Assembly (NCBI RefSeq): GCF_017353185.1
Contig: NZ_JAFMYV010000005.1
Span: forward strand, 186,001-250,000
Direction: 5' to 3'
DNA length: 64,000 bases
From: Fibrella rubiginis
GTDB lineage: Bacteria; Bacteroidota; Bacteroidia; Cytophagales; Spirosomataceae
In this document: positions 52,102-61,400 of the stretch, piece after piece
Layout: each line of letters opens with the position of its first letter
Position numbering within the stretch: the stretch's first letter is position 1
The notes under the pieces: model-generated
Databases searched by the model: none
What the model saw: the letters and a program-made list of their open reading frames with translations, nothing else
Told to the model about the DNA's origin: nothing
Made by a program: the position numbers and the translations under genes

Positions 52102-52481
52102 CATGCAACAGTCATCACTCGCAATGCCCGTTTGTGATAATAGGTATACGAGATAAAACCCACCAGCGGAATCACGAAGATAGGCGCCCACATAACGGGC
52201 GGTTTGCCGCTCATGGCAATGGAGTAGATCGCGCCCAGCACGTCGATCATCAGACCGGCGTAGGCCCACTCGCGAATGCGCGGAAAGCCCGGTACCAGAA
52301 TGCCGATCACGCCAAACAGCTTGGCCCAGCCCACCAGCGGAATCAGATAAGCAGGCATACCAATTTCTTTGAATCCCTGCACGGCGTCGGGCATGACAAG
52401 GATGTCGGGGATGGCCGAGCCGAGCATGAAGAAGGCAAACAGGCCGGTGGTGATCCAATAGATGATGTTGGTCGTTTTCAT
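52101..52481 (-). CDS. DoxX-family membrane protein
   Basis: 126 residues, four membrane helices. DoxX signatures: GLFAFFMLGSAIPDI, GMPAYLIPLVGWAKLFGVIGILVPG, EWAYAGLMIDVLGAIYSIAMSG. Function in this family is undefined (redox or membrane-protein partner). The VOC/PhnB gene stop (52484) is only 2 bp upstream of its ATG, so the two form an operon. Confidence 0.9.
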   Translation of the reverse strand: MKTTNIIYWITTGLFAFFMLGSAIPDILVMPDAVQGFKEIGMPAYLIPLVGWAKLFGVIGILVPGFPRIREWAYAGLMIDVLGAIYSIAMSGKPPVMWAPIFVIPLVGFISYTYYHKRALRVMTVA

Positions 52482-52483
52482 GG

Positions 52484-52933
52484 TCAGTTAAGGGTTGAAA
52501 CAAGTTGATTGGTAAATGATTGTACTGGTTTCGGGTGGCTAAAATTCAGGTACCAGTGAAAGCCGTACTGGTCGTTCAGGTCACCGAAGGTGCTGCCCCA
52601 GAAGGTATGTTCCAGCGGGTGGAGTACTTCGCCACCCTCGGCCAGACGGGCAAATTTCTCGTTGATGTCGGCCTCGCTGTCGCACTCGATCATCATGGAA
52701 ACGGCACAGCCAATGGCCTCACCCGGCTCCAGATCGGAACCCATCAACACGGCCCCGTTTAGTTTCAGGTCGGCGTGCATGATACACTCACTCAGGTGAG
52801 CCGGAAACTCGGCCGCCATGGGCGATTCGGCCACGGGCAGCAGGACTAACTCACCGCCCAGGCACTGTTGGTAGAAGGTCATGGCCTCGCGGCAATTGCC
52901 GTTGAAATGCAGATACGCGCTGATTTGTGTCAT
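52484..52933 (-). CDS. PhnB/YjdN-like VOC family protein
   Basis: 149 residues. YLHFNGNCREAMTFYQQCLGGELV, LMGSDLEPGE and HPLEHTFWGSTFGDLNDQYGFHWYLN are the PhnB/YjdN (3-demethylubiquinone-like) pattern. Most bacterial members lack known activity. First gene of a two-gene unit with DoxX. Confidence 0.92.
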   Translation of the reverse strand: MTQISAYLHFNGNCREAMTFYQQCLGGELVLLPVAESPMAAEFPAHLSECIMHADLKLNGAVLMGSDLEPGEAIGCAVSMMIECDSEADINEKFARLAEGGEVLHPLEHTFWGSTFGDLNDQYGFHWYLNFSHPKPVQSFTNQLVSTLN

Positions 52934-53040
52934 GGTCTTTGTTGTTTAGTGGTTGGTTAACGGACTAAAATTACGGCCTTCTGCGGCAGGTGATGGGTGG
53001 TGAAAGCGGCAACCTGAGGGGGGTATTATGCCATTCTTTC

Positions 53041-53105
53041 ACCCACGAAAAAAGGCCACCAATTAGCCCCTCACCGGGCGTAATTGGTGGCCTTTTTTCG
53101 TGGGT
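53041..53105. terminator. Bidirectional intrinsic terminator, 25-bp perfect arms
   Basis: Arms 53041-53065 and 53081-53105 are perfectly complementary and contain GGCCACCAATTA next to A6/T6 runs, so a stem with a U-tract forms in both directions. It ends transcription of the SPFH gene (stop 53135) before the VOC/DoxX unit. Confidence 0.93.
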
Positions 53106-53134
53106 CAGCCGAGGTGTTTATGCTCCTTTCTAGC

Positions 53135-54082
53135 TCATGTCGGCTTCACAATAGAGCTTACTTCGGGAAGGGTATTCATCTTTTCGACGGCCAGTAGCTG
53201 CTTCATGGTTTTGTCCATGCCCTCGGTCGAGCCGTCGAGGAAGATGACGTTGCCTTTACTGTTTTCGGCGAAGTGCTTGATGGCTTCGGTCCAGATCGAA
53301 AACAGGATCAGCGAGGCGTCGAGCTTGGCAGCGGTCATCACCTTGGCCGACTCAGCCATACCCTTAGCCACTTCTTCGCGGAACAGGGCCACGCCCTGAC
53401 CGCGTAGCTGCGAGGCCGTTTTTTCGGCTTCGGCTGAAATCTTGATGGCGTTGCCCTCGGCTTCAGCGGCTTTGGTTTTGGTAATCAGCAGGGCTTGCCC
53501 CTCATTTTCGGCTGCCGCTTTCAGGTTCGACGAGGCCACCACCTGCGCCATCGACCGCATAATGACTTCGTCGAAGGCGATGTCGTTCAATTGCAGGTCG
53601 GTGAGGTGATAGCCCCAGGTTTCGAGCAGCGTATCGAGCTGATATTTAACGTGTTCGATGATCTCCGAACGCAGGGCCAGAATCTCGGACTGCCGCTTGG
53701 TAGCCACAAAACTACGGATCGAACCTTCGATGGTGCGGATCAGCGCCTGCATGAACGAGGCTTCGTCGATGAATTTGAAGGCCACGTTTTTGATCGTTTC
53801 CTCTTCCTGATTCAGCACCGAATACACCAGCATGGCCTTGAAATTGACGTTGGCCTGATCGGCAGTGATGGCCTGAAACGCCAGTTCAACAGAGCGGTTC
53901 TGGATAGAGATGCGCCGGTAGACCATCTCGATAAACGGGATCTTGAAATTCAGGCCCGGCGCCATCACGCGGGTGTATTTGCCGAAAACAGTGATGACGG
54001 CCACCGTGCCCTGTTGCACGACAACGATAGACAGGAAAACAACAAAGGCTGCTAGCGCCAGTAGGATAGGAGTGAAGACCAT
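53135..54082 (-). CDS. SPFH/Band 7 domain membrane protein
   Basis: 315 residues. One N-terminal membrane anchor (residues 3-23), Band 7 domain (VVQQGTVAVITVFGKYTRVMAPGLNFKIPF, RRISIQNRSVELAFQAITADQANVNFKAMLVYSV) to about residue 200, then an alanine/glutamate-rich coiled coil (AAEAEGNAIKISAEAEKTASQLRGQG). Stomatin/flotillin-like scaffolds organise membrane domains and bind proteases. A second SPFH protein is encoded 1.3 kb upstream at 55393-56178. Confidence 0.92.
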   Translation of the reverse strand: MVFTPILLALAAFVVFLSIVVVQQGTVAVITVFGKYTRVMAPGLNFKIPFIEMVYRRISIQNRSVELAFQAITADQANVNFKAMLVYSVLNQEEETIKNVAFKFIDEASFMQALIRTIEGSIRSFVATKRQSEILALRSEIIEHVKYQLDTLLETWGYHLTDLQLNDIAFDEVIMRSMAQVVASSNLKAAAENEGQALLITKTKAAEAEGNAIKISAEAEKTASQLRGQGVALFREEVAKGMAESAKVMTAAKLDASLILFSIWTEAIKHFAENSKGNVIFLDGSTEGMDKTMKQLLAVEKMNTLPEVSSIVKPT

Positions 54083-54236
54083 AAAGACGTAGAAATGAGC
54101 GGTGAGCAGTTAGCGTTAAAAAGTGAGCGACAAGATACACGATGTGCAGAGGCTAAGATAGCTTCTTGTGTTTCATTTCCTGTTTTTCGCCCGCTGCCCT
54201 GCACCGCTAACCGCTTTAACCTGCCCAACGGCCTGG

Positions 54237-54968
54237 CTAATGACCGGCGTTCCAGCCTAATATATTGATCTCCAATACAATGCCGTTGGGCTTGGGTACG
54301 TTAGGATTGGCCAGCAGCAGACCCCCACAGAACTGCACTCGTTTAGCGGGCCAGTACATTACTCCAGCCACACCCGCCGCCTGGTCGTGCCGCCCCGAAA
54401 CCCAGTCGCCCATCAGGTACCAACGGTCGTTGAGTTTCCACTCATAGCCTAATAGTAGCCCCAGGTTATTGCCCGGCCCTACGTAAGCCGAATTGGTGAC
54501 GTAGGTGCCGGCCAGTAACCTTTTTCCCGGTTTCAGCGTGTAGCCAAGTAGCCCATACGTAAACTGGTGCACGGTTCTCCGCTCGGCAACGCTGCTGAAG
54601 TTGGTGCCTACCTGCGTACCCAGGTTGAGGTTGACTTTTTCGCCCAGCACCAGCTGCTTTTGCAGAGTACCCATTACCACCGGGTAGAGTGGCCCCTGCG
54701 CCCGCTGATCGTTGTGCATCAGCTGCCAGTTGGGCCGAAAATACACTCCCTTGCCAACCACGTTTACCCCGGCATCCCACCCGTTGCCCAGTCCATATAC
54801 AAAATGCCCTTTCGACTCGAACCGGCTGGTGTAGAGGTTAATCTGGTGCTGATAGAACACTTTGCTCTTGGGCGTGATGTCGCCTGAGGGGATGTTGAAC
54901 AGATTTTGCTGTGCAAAAGCCAGTATTGGACTAAGCAACAGCAGCAAGACAACTTGGCAACGGACCAT
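54237..54968 (-). CDS. Putative outer-membrane beta-barrel protein
   Basis: 243 residues from ATG 54968; signal peptide CQVVLLLLLSPILAFAQ. The rest is amphipathic strands with aromatic girdles (YQHQINLYTSRFESKGHFVYGLGNGWDAGVNVVGKGVYF, KLNDRWYLMGDWVSGRHDQAAGVAGVMYW). No named family recognised. It lies between two SPFH-related genes on the same strand, which may be functional context. Confidence 0.75.
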   Translation of the reverse strand: MVRCQVVLLLLLSPILAFAQQNLFNIPSGDITPKSKVFYQHQINLYTSRFESKGHFVYGLGNGWDAGVNVVGKGVYFRPNWQLMHNDQRAQGPLYPVVMGTLQKQLVLGEKVNLNLGTQVGTNFSSVAERRTVHQFTYGLLGYTLKPGKRLLAGTYVTNSAYVGPGNNLGLLLGYEWKLNDRWYLMGDWVSGRHDQAAGVAGVMYWPAKRVQFCGGLLLANPNVPKPNGIVLEINILGWNAGH

Positions 54969-55028
54969 TGGTGTAGGCACTCGGTAATAAGGTTGCACAG
55001 AGGGTATAAACCTGAAATCGAGACGGCA

Positions 55029-55391
55029 CTACAGCCGCCGTAGCGCGCGGCGAAACTGCCGGATAAACACCTGCTCTTTCCTGGAAATATCGTCATGGGC
55101 ATCAGCCACGCGGACCAGAATATGGACAAACTGCTTTTTGGTGGCCTCGTTAAGTTCGGCCCGTTTGTCTGTAAGGCGACGCATGCCAAACGCATAGGCT
55201 TCCTCTACGGTCTCGTTGGTGTTTTCGCGGAGGAAAAACGTGTACAGGGCCACGTCGCCGTGGGGTACACCGGCCAACAGTTCTTTCACAGTCTGCTGCT
55301 CTTCAAGCTGAAGGCGGCCATCCACTTTGGTCAGGGCGTAGACAATGCTGCCTAAACCCATGTATAGATCGGGCGATGAGGAGGTAATCAT
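55029..55391 (-). CDS. TerB-like small helical protein
   Basis: 120 residues, all-helical, with the TerB-type acidic pattern: MGLGSIVYALTKVDGRLQLEEQQTV in the first half and VHILVRVADAHDDISRKEQVFIRQFRRAL in the second (D-x-D/G, E-x-x motifs in repeated position). TerB-type proteins are linked to tellurite resistance and membrane stress, and bind metal in some cases. Its ATG is 1 bp after the stop of the prohibitin-like gene, so they are co-translated. Confidence 0.82.
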   Translation of the reverse strand: MITSSSPDLYMGLGSIVYALTKVDGRLQLEEQQTVKELLAGVPHGDVALYTFFLRENTNETVEEAYAFGMRRLTDKRAELNEATKKQFVHILVRVADAHDDISRKEQVFIRQFRRALRRL

Positions 55392-55392
55392 G

Positions 55393-56178
55393 TCAGTTGA
55401 GGGCGTTGGGGTTCATCATCAGCGGGGTTTCGCCGTTGGTAATAATGACTTTGCTGTTGGGTGAAGTGGCCAGTTTGTTGAAGGCCTCAATGGCTTTGAA
55501 CTTGATCAGCATGGGAGTAAGCCCCTCATTGATGATCTTCTGGGCGTCGCGGGTGCCTTCTGCCGCAATGGTTTGCCGAAGGGCTTCCTGCCGTTCTTTT
55601 TCCAGCACAAATTGCATGCGCTGAGCGTCCTGTTCGGCTTCTAATTTGTCTTCAATGGCTTTGGTTAGCCCTGGTGGCAGGGTAATGCTTTTCAGGAGGA
55701 CCGACTCTACCACAAAGCCACGATCTCTGAGCTGCGTCATCATCAACTCCCGGATAGACCGTTCGATGTCGGCCCGCTGACCAGAATGCATGTCTTTGGC
55801 AAAATAACGGGACGATACGTCCGTAACCGCCGACCGGAACACGGGCAGAATGACCACCTCTTCGTAGGCCATGCCGATAGACTCCACAATCTTGGGGGCG
55901 TAGTTGCCTTCAACCCGATACAGAATTGAAATGTCCGACTGCACGGTGAGGCCTTCTTTGGAAGGTAGCGGTGCCCGCACCTCAATGTTCATGGTTCGGG
56001 CAGGGACCTTGATGATGGTTGTCACCAGCGGGTTGAAGAGCCTGGCGCCTTCGCGGAGGGGGACCGCCCTGATCCGGCCCAACCGGCGTTCTACGCCCAC
56101 TTCGCCCTGCCGGACTACCGTGCAGCCTGTGAGCAAACTAATGACCAACACCCCGACGATCAACAGATTAGGTTTCAT
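55393..56178 (-). CDS. Prohibitin/SPFH-family lipoprotein
   Basis: 261 residues from ATG 56178. Instead of a membrane helix it carries a lipoprotein signal (LVISLLTGC, Cys19). SPFH domain: GEVGVERRLGRIRAVPLREGARLFNP, TVQSDISILYRVEG, ERSIRELMMTQLRDRGFVVESVLLKSITLPPGL, then the coiled coil LEAEQDAQRMQFVLEKERQEALRQTIAAEG. Lipidation places this prohibitin fold on the periplasmic side, the opposite of most SPFH scaffolds. Cotranscribed with the TerB-like gene. Confidence 0.9.
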   Translation of the reverse strand: MKPNLLIVGVLVISLLTGCTVVRQGEVGVERRLGRIRAVPLREGARLFNPLVTTIIKVPARTMNIEVRAPLPSKEGLTVQSDISILYRVEGNYAPKIVESIGMAYEEVVILPVFRSAVTDVSSRYFAKDMHSGQRADIERSIRELMMTQLRDRGFVVESVLLKSITLPPGLTKAIEDKLEAEQDAQRMQFVLEKERQEALRQTIAAEGTRDAQKIINEGLTPMLIKFKAIEAFNKLATSPNSKVIITNGETPLMMNPNALN

Positions 56179-56320
56179 GATTGTTGACTGGTTTAGCGTA
56201 AGCCGGGTGAACATGCACTGCGCTTCGGCCTACGCAACAAAGGTCTGGCGGCCACATTGGAGCCGAATTAGTGCCTGATTAGAAACGCATTAGAGATGTA
56301 CGGGGCCGTTGCGGCCGGTT

Positions 56321-57685
56321 TCACCTTGGCAGGGTGACCGTAAATGTTGTGCCATTGTCGGGCGTTGATTCAGCGACAACCTGACCGTGATGAAGCTGAA
56401 CAATGCGCTCAACAAGCGATAGGCCAATGCCGTGCCCGCTAATCTGACGAGCGTTGGTGCCCCGCCGGAAAGGCTTGAAAATAGTGGGTAGTTCGTCGGC
56501 CGGAATACACGGGCCATAATTGGTAAACCTGATCTGAATTAGCTGCGCGTGGCTCACCAGCTGACAGTACACCTGCTGGTCTGGAGAGAATTTGCCGCCA
56601 TTTTCCATCAGGTTGTAAAGGGCAGACCGTAACAGTGCTTCGTTGGCGGTGATCTGCCAGTTTGCGGTAGTGCCCGGTGCCGCGGTCAACTCAATCTGAA
56701 CACGGTAGGTTGGCTGCATACGTAGCAGATCTACGTTGATTTGCTGCAATAACACGTCTACTGGTACCACCGCCGCGGTTTCTCCCGGTTCGTCGAGGCT
56801 TAGCTTAGCCAGGCTCAGCAGGTTGTTGGTCATCCGGTTTAGGCCCCGCACGTCGTCAAGTACCGAGGCAATCAAGGCGCGTAGTTCCTGCGGGTCGTCG
56901 TCGTTGGCCAGCAGGGCCACATCCAGTTGCCCCGTAATGGCCGTAAGCGGGGTGCGAAGCTCATGTGAGGCGTTGGCTACAAAAGCTCGCTGCATCTGGA
57001 AAGCTTCCTCCAGCCGATCCAGCATTCGGTTGAAGCGCCGGGCCAGTTGCGTCAACTCGTCTTCGTTAGTGCCTTCAGCAAGGCGCAGGTTCAGCTGTGA
57101 GGCTGTGGTGGCATCAATTCGGCTGATGATGTACTGAAGCGGGCGAAGCGAGCGGCCTGCAAACAGCCAGCCCGCCGCAAAAACAACCCCCATGCCCAGT
57201 GCCCAGCCAATGATCAGGATCAGTGCCAGGTTTCGTTGCTTGCTGTAGCCGTATTTGTCTACTGCCGAGGCAATGGCTACATAATCCAGCCCGTTGATGG
57301 AAAACGGGATGCCCACCACCTCCCGGTTGCCTGCCTGCCAGTACGTGTCGCCATTACGCCGCACCTGCGCCAGCACCTGGGGCGATACGGTCAGGTAGTC
57401 CGTGCCGCTCTCATACGTGATCGTGTTGCGGTGGTTGTAGATGATTACCTCTTCCTGATTGAGCACCGTCATCTGATGCTGATCGAGGAGTTTAAACAAG
57501 GCAGGGCTGATAGGCTCTTTGCCAAGCATCAACTCGGCCGCCGTCTGCGCCTCTTCCCGAAGCCGTTCGCGAAACTCAAGCTGGCGGTGACGCTCGGAAA
57601 CGGCATAGATAACCAGAATGAACAACAACAGCAGTATGGCCACTACTACCGTAAACAACAGGGTAAGGCGGACACGGATGGTCAT
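56321..57685 (-). CDS. Membrane sensor histidine kinase (CusS-like)
   Basis: 454 residues from ATG 57685 (a GTG four codons earlier would overlap the regulator stop). TM1 about 8-28, a periplasmic sensor loop to about 150, TM2 about 153-174, HAMP (GRSLRPLQYIISRIDATTAS), HisKA with His241 (ANASHELRTPLTAI), then HATPase with N-box LYNLMENGGKF and GHGIGLSLVERIV. It pairs with the OmpR-type regulator encoded immediately upstream. The signal is unknown; the arrangement is like CusS/heavy-metal or envelope-stress kinases. Confidence 0.94.
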   Translation of the reverse strand: MTIRVRLTLLFTVVVAILLLLFILVIYAVSERHRQLEFRERLREEAQTAAELMLGKEPISPALFKLLDQHQMTVLNQEEVIIYNHRNTITYESGTDYLTVSPQVLAQVRRNGDTYWQAGNREVVGIPFSINGLDYVAIASAVDKYGYSKQRNLALILIIGWALGMGVVFAAGWLFAGRSLRPLQYIISRIDATTASQLNLRLAEGTNEDELTQLARRFNRMLDRLEEAFQMQRAFVANASHELRTPLTAITGQLDVALLANDDDPQELRALIASVLDDVRGLNRMTNNLLSLAKLSLDEPGETAAVVPVDVLLQQINVDLLRMQPTYRVQIELTAAPGTTANWQITANEALLRSALYNLMENGGKFSPDQQVYCQLVSHAQLIQIRFTNYGPCIPADELPTIFKPFRRGTNARQISGHGIGLSLVERIVQLHHGQVVAESTPDNGTTFTVTLPR

Positions 57686-57693
57686 AGACACCT

Positions 57694-58386
57694 TCACTTT
57701 TCCCGAAGCACGTAGCCCATGCCAATGACCGTGTGAATGAGCTTCGTGGGTGAGTCTTTATCAATTTTATTGCGCAAGTAATTGATATACACGTCGATGA
57801 CGTTGGTGCCCGTTTCGAAACTAATGTCCCAGACCTGTTCGGCAATGTCAACCCGCGATACCACCCGGCCCTGGTTGCGCATCAGGTAGTGCAACAGCGT
57901 GTATTCGCGGGCGGTGAGCACGATCGTTCTGCCTGCCCGCCGGGCCACTTTTTCGTGACAGTCCAGTTCCAGATCGGCCAGTGTCAGCAGGCGTTCTGTT
58001 TCGTCGGGAGGGCAACTGCGCCGAAGTAGAACCCGTACCCGAGCCAGCAACTCCAGAAAATCAAATGGTTTGGCCAGGTAATCATCTACGCCAGCCTCAA
58101 AACCCGTCAGTTTGTCGGCGGTAGTGTCCAGCGCAGTAAGCATTAAAACGGGCACATAGGTGTCCTTCCGCCTGATATAATTGGTCAGTTCTATGCCATT
58201 GATAAAAGGCAGATTGACGTCCAGAATGGCGAGGTCGTAGTGTTCAGAACCCAAAAGTCGTTTGCCTTCCCGGCCATCGGCAGCAACCGTGACCGAAAAT
58301 GCCTGTGTTTCCAGTCCTTTTTTCAAGAACTGAGCTACCTTGGTTTCGTCTTCGACAACCAAAATGGCCGGCTTCCTGCTAGTCAT
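57694..58386 (-). CDS. OmpR/PhoB-family response regulator
   Basis: 230 residues. Receiver domain with acidic pocket (VVEDE), phospho-acceptor Asp56 (LAILDVNLP), Thr in MLTAL and Lys in YLAKPFD; winged-helix output domain with LTAREYTLLHYLMRNQGRVVSR and TNVIDVYINYLRNKIDKDSPTKLIHTVIGMGYVL. Cognate of the histidine kinase encoded 9 bp downstream. A dyad ATAGT-ATT-ACTAT lies 33-46 bp upstream of its start and could be a binding site. Confidence 0.95.
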   Translation of the reverse strand: MTSRKPAILVVEDETKVAQFLKKGLETQAFSVTVAADGREGKRLLGSEHYDLAILDVNLPFINGIELTNYIRRKDTYVPVLMLTALDTTADKLTGFEAGVDDYLAKPFDFLELLARVRVLLRRSCPPDETERLLTLADLELDCHEKVARRAGRTIVLTAREYTLLHYLMRNQGRVVSRVDIAEQVWDISFETGTNVIDVYINYLRNKIDKDSPTKLIHTVIGMGYVLREK

Positions 58387-58419
58387 AATGACGTAGAGAT
58401 AGTAAAATAATCTAATTTA

Positions 58420-58432
58420 ATAGTATTACTAT
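58420..58432. promoter_or_regulatory. AT-rich dyad upstream of the response regulator gene
   Basis: ATAGT-ATT-ACTAT, 33 bp upstream of the ATG at 58386, in an AT-rich promoter region. Could be an autoregulatory site; evidence is position only. Confidence 0.35.
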
Positions 58433-58487
58433 CAATAACGCAATTGCAGGCGAGAAGTTCAGTGATTTTTTGTGGTTCAATAGCCAG

Positions 58488-61400
58488 TCACACTGGCAGA
58501 TACACGCTAAACGTAGCCCCTTCGCCGGGCTTACTGCTGGCGGTGATGGCCCCTCCGTGGTTGGCAGCTACTTTCTCGCAGATAGCCAGTCCAATGCCCG
58601 TGCCCGCAAATTCGTTGCGCCCGTGCAATCGCTGAAACACCTGGAAGATGCGGCCAAGGTATTTTTCGTCGAAACCAATGCCGTTGTCGGTCACGTCGAT
58701 GCGGTAGTAGTAATTGGTCAGCCGCATAGGTCTGACTACTGGGGGCAGGCTGTCGGCGGGTATAGCAGCAGCCGTAATATGAACTTCAGGAATGACACCG
58801 GAGCGCCTGAATTTCAATGCATTGGATATCAGATTTTGAAACAGCTGCCCGAGCTGTGATTTGTCGCCCTGTATGGTAGGCAATGGCGTAACCGTTACAA
58901 CGGCCTCCGTTTCGGCTATAATCAAATCCAGATCAGACAGTACTGTTTTCACTACGTTGCCCAGTGGCACAGGGTTGGTGATCTCCTGTTGGGTGGAAAT
59001 CCGGGAATAGGTCAGTAAGTCTTTGATCAGGACAGACATCCGGGTAGCTGCCGACTGCATCCGCTGCAAATAATCTGCGCCGTCGCCCAACTGGCTTGCG
59101 TACTGCGTGTTAAGAATATTGCCGAAGGCCTGAATTTTGCGCAGCGGCTCCTGCAAATCATGGCTGGCTACGTAGGCGAACTGCTGCAGGTTGTCATTCG
59201 ACCGTTCCAGATCGCGTACGGTGGCCTGCAGTTCCTGGGTGCGCTGCTGTATCTGCTCGTCGAGATCTGCCGACAGGTTTCGGTATCGTTGTTCGCTCTC
59301 CTCAATTTTTTGGCGGGCCAGAACCTGCTCCGTTACATCGAGCGCTACGGCAAGAATGCTTGTTACGGGACCATCGCCCAGACTACCTGTTTCGTAAAGC
59401 GGCTGGTAGGTAGTGTTGAAATAGACCGTGCTTAGCTGTCCCCCAACCATCAGTTGGGCGGAAATTTCGTTGGCCGTGTAAGGCACACCGGTAGCCAGGA
59501 TATTGTCTAAAAGCAGGTCGAAACCCTGCCCCTGTAGTTCGGGGATGGCTTCCAGCAGCGGTTTGCTAACAAGCTGGTCAACGTGGCGGTCCACCAGTTT
59601 GGCGTAGGCAGGGTTGACCAGTTTAAAAGTCAGCTGGTCACGGCCAATAACGGCAATGCCAACCGGCGCGGCCTCAAACGAAGACAACAGCCGTTGCTGA
59701 CTTTCCTGGATGCGCTGTTGCACCAGCACCTGCGGCGTTACATCCTGAATAATACCCGTAATGGATGTAGCTATACCGTTGCTGACAAGCTGTTTACCAA
59801 TGCTGCGAAGGTAGCGCATCTCATCGCTGTGAGGATGACTGATTCGGTAAACAATGTCGTGCCGGGCATCCTGTTCGCTTGTCAGCGCCCGCTCCACCAG
59901 TGCCTGATCATCAGGATGAACTTTGTTGAAGATAGTGCTCATTGGCTGGCTGAGCGAGTCAAGACCAAACCAATCACGTATTGCCTCGCTATAGGAGCCA
60001 ATGTTAGTAACGAGGTCGATACTGAACGTGCCCAGATTCGCAATGTCGATGGCGTTTTGAAGGTAAATCTTCTGTTGCGCCAGTTCCTGTTGCGCCGTCA
60101 CCTGCTCGGTTACTTCATAGCCCACCTCCAGTACGGCTTCGATATGGCCGTTCAGGTCTCTGATTGGCTCAATTGTGGCGTTAACAAAGATGGATCGCAA
60201 TACGCCGTTTTTAGAAACCATCACCGGCATCTGATTGGCAATGAACGGCTCACCGGTCCGGAAAACATCCGCTACTATGTCGCCAAAACCCTGCTCGTAA
60301 ATCTCCGGCAGCGCCTGGGCGAAGGGCTTATTCAAAACGGCCTCGCTTGTTTTGTCCCAAAGAGCCAATGCCCGCTCGTTGGCCAGGTCGATCACATAGT
60401 CGGGGCCGCGCATGAGCGACAGGGCCACAGGAGCCTGGGCCAGCAAACTGCGGAATTTTAATTCACTGTGGTGAATGACCTCCCGGCTTCGTACCAGTTC
60501 GTCGATATCGATGCAAAAGCCAGCATATCCAGCGTAACTGCCATCGGGGTGATAGTAGGGGTCACCGGCAGCCTGACACCAGATAGCACTGCCGTCGGCT
60601 TTGCGTAGCCTGAACCGGGTGTCGTAGTGCGCACGGGCGGCCACCGCGGTCAGGAATACATCGACGCTTCGTTCCCGGTCTTCATCAATGAGGGCGTTGG
60701 CCCACCCCGCTCCCAGCAAATCGGTGCGGGAAAGCCCCGTCCAGTCAATCAGTGTCTTGTTCAGGTACGTTAGCTCTCCCGACTCATTGGCTAGCCAAAG
60801 ACCAGTGGGCGAGCTGTTGGTAACGTTTTTAAACTGAGCTTCTTGCTCGGCCAGTTGCTGACTGGCCACAATCTGCTCATGCACGTCGACAACGGTGCCA
60901 ATCAGGCCTTCGTAGGTGCCGTCGGCAGTGAAGCGGGGACTGCCTTTGTCAACAGCCCAGCGGTAGGTACCGTCGGCCTGCCGAAGCCGGTAGAGTGCAT
61001 TAAAGAGTTTCTGTTGGGCGTTGGCTTCCTGAAAAAGTCGGCTGGTTTCAGCTATATCATCCGGGTGGGTGGCATCGAGCCAGCCAAAACCCCGCGCTTC
61101 GTCCTGTGTTTGTCCGGTCAGTTCATACCACCGTTTGTTGAGGTAGCTGCAATAGCCATCGGGTTCGGTTTCCCAGATAATGGCGGGTGCCGTGTCGATC
61201 AGGTTGCGGAAATAGGTTTCGCTTTCCTGAATCTTTTGCTTCATCAGCACCTCTGCCGTCACGTCGGTTGCCATTTCAACAATGGCATATACCTCGCCAT
61301 TTGCGTTGCGCAGGGGCTTATACGTGTAATCGAAATAGAACGTAGTCAGCTTACCGTCAATGACCAGCTCGGCGCGATCAGCTTTGGTGGCATAGGTTTT

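Noticed and set aside
8582..53105. CRISPR array among the regular repeats
   Set aside because: Repeats are 7-8 or 22 nt with no unique spacers of 30-40 nt, and no cas genes are present.
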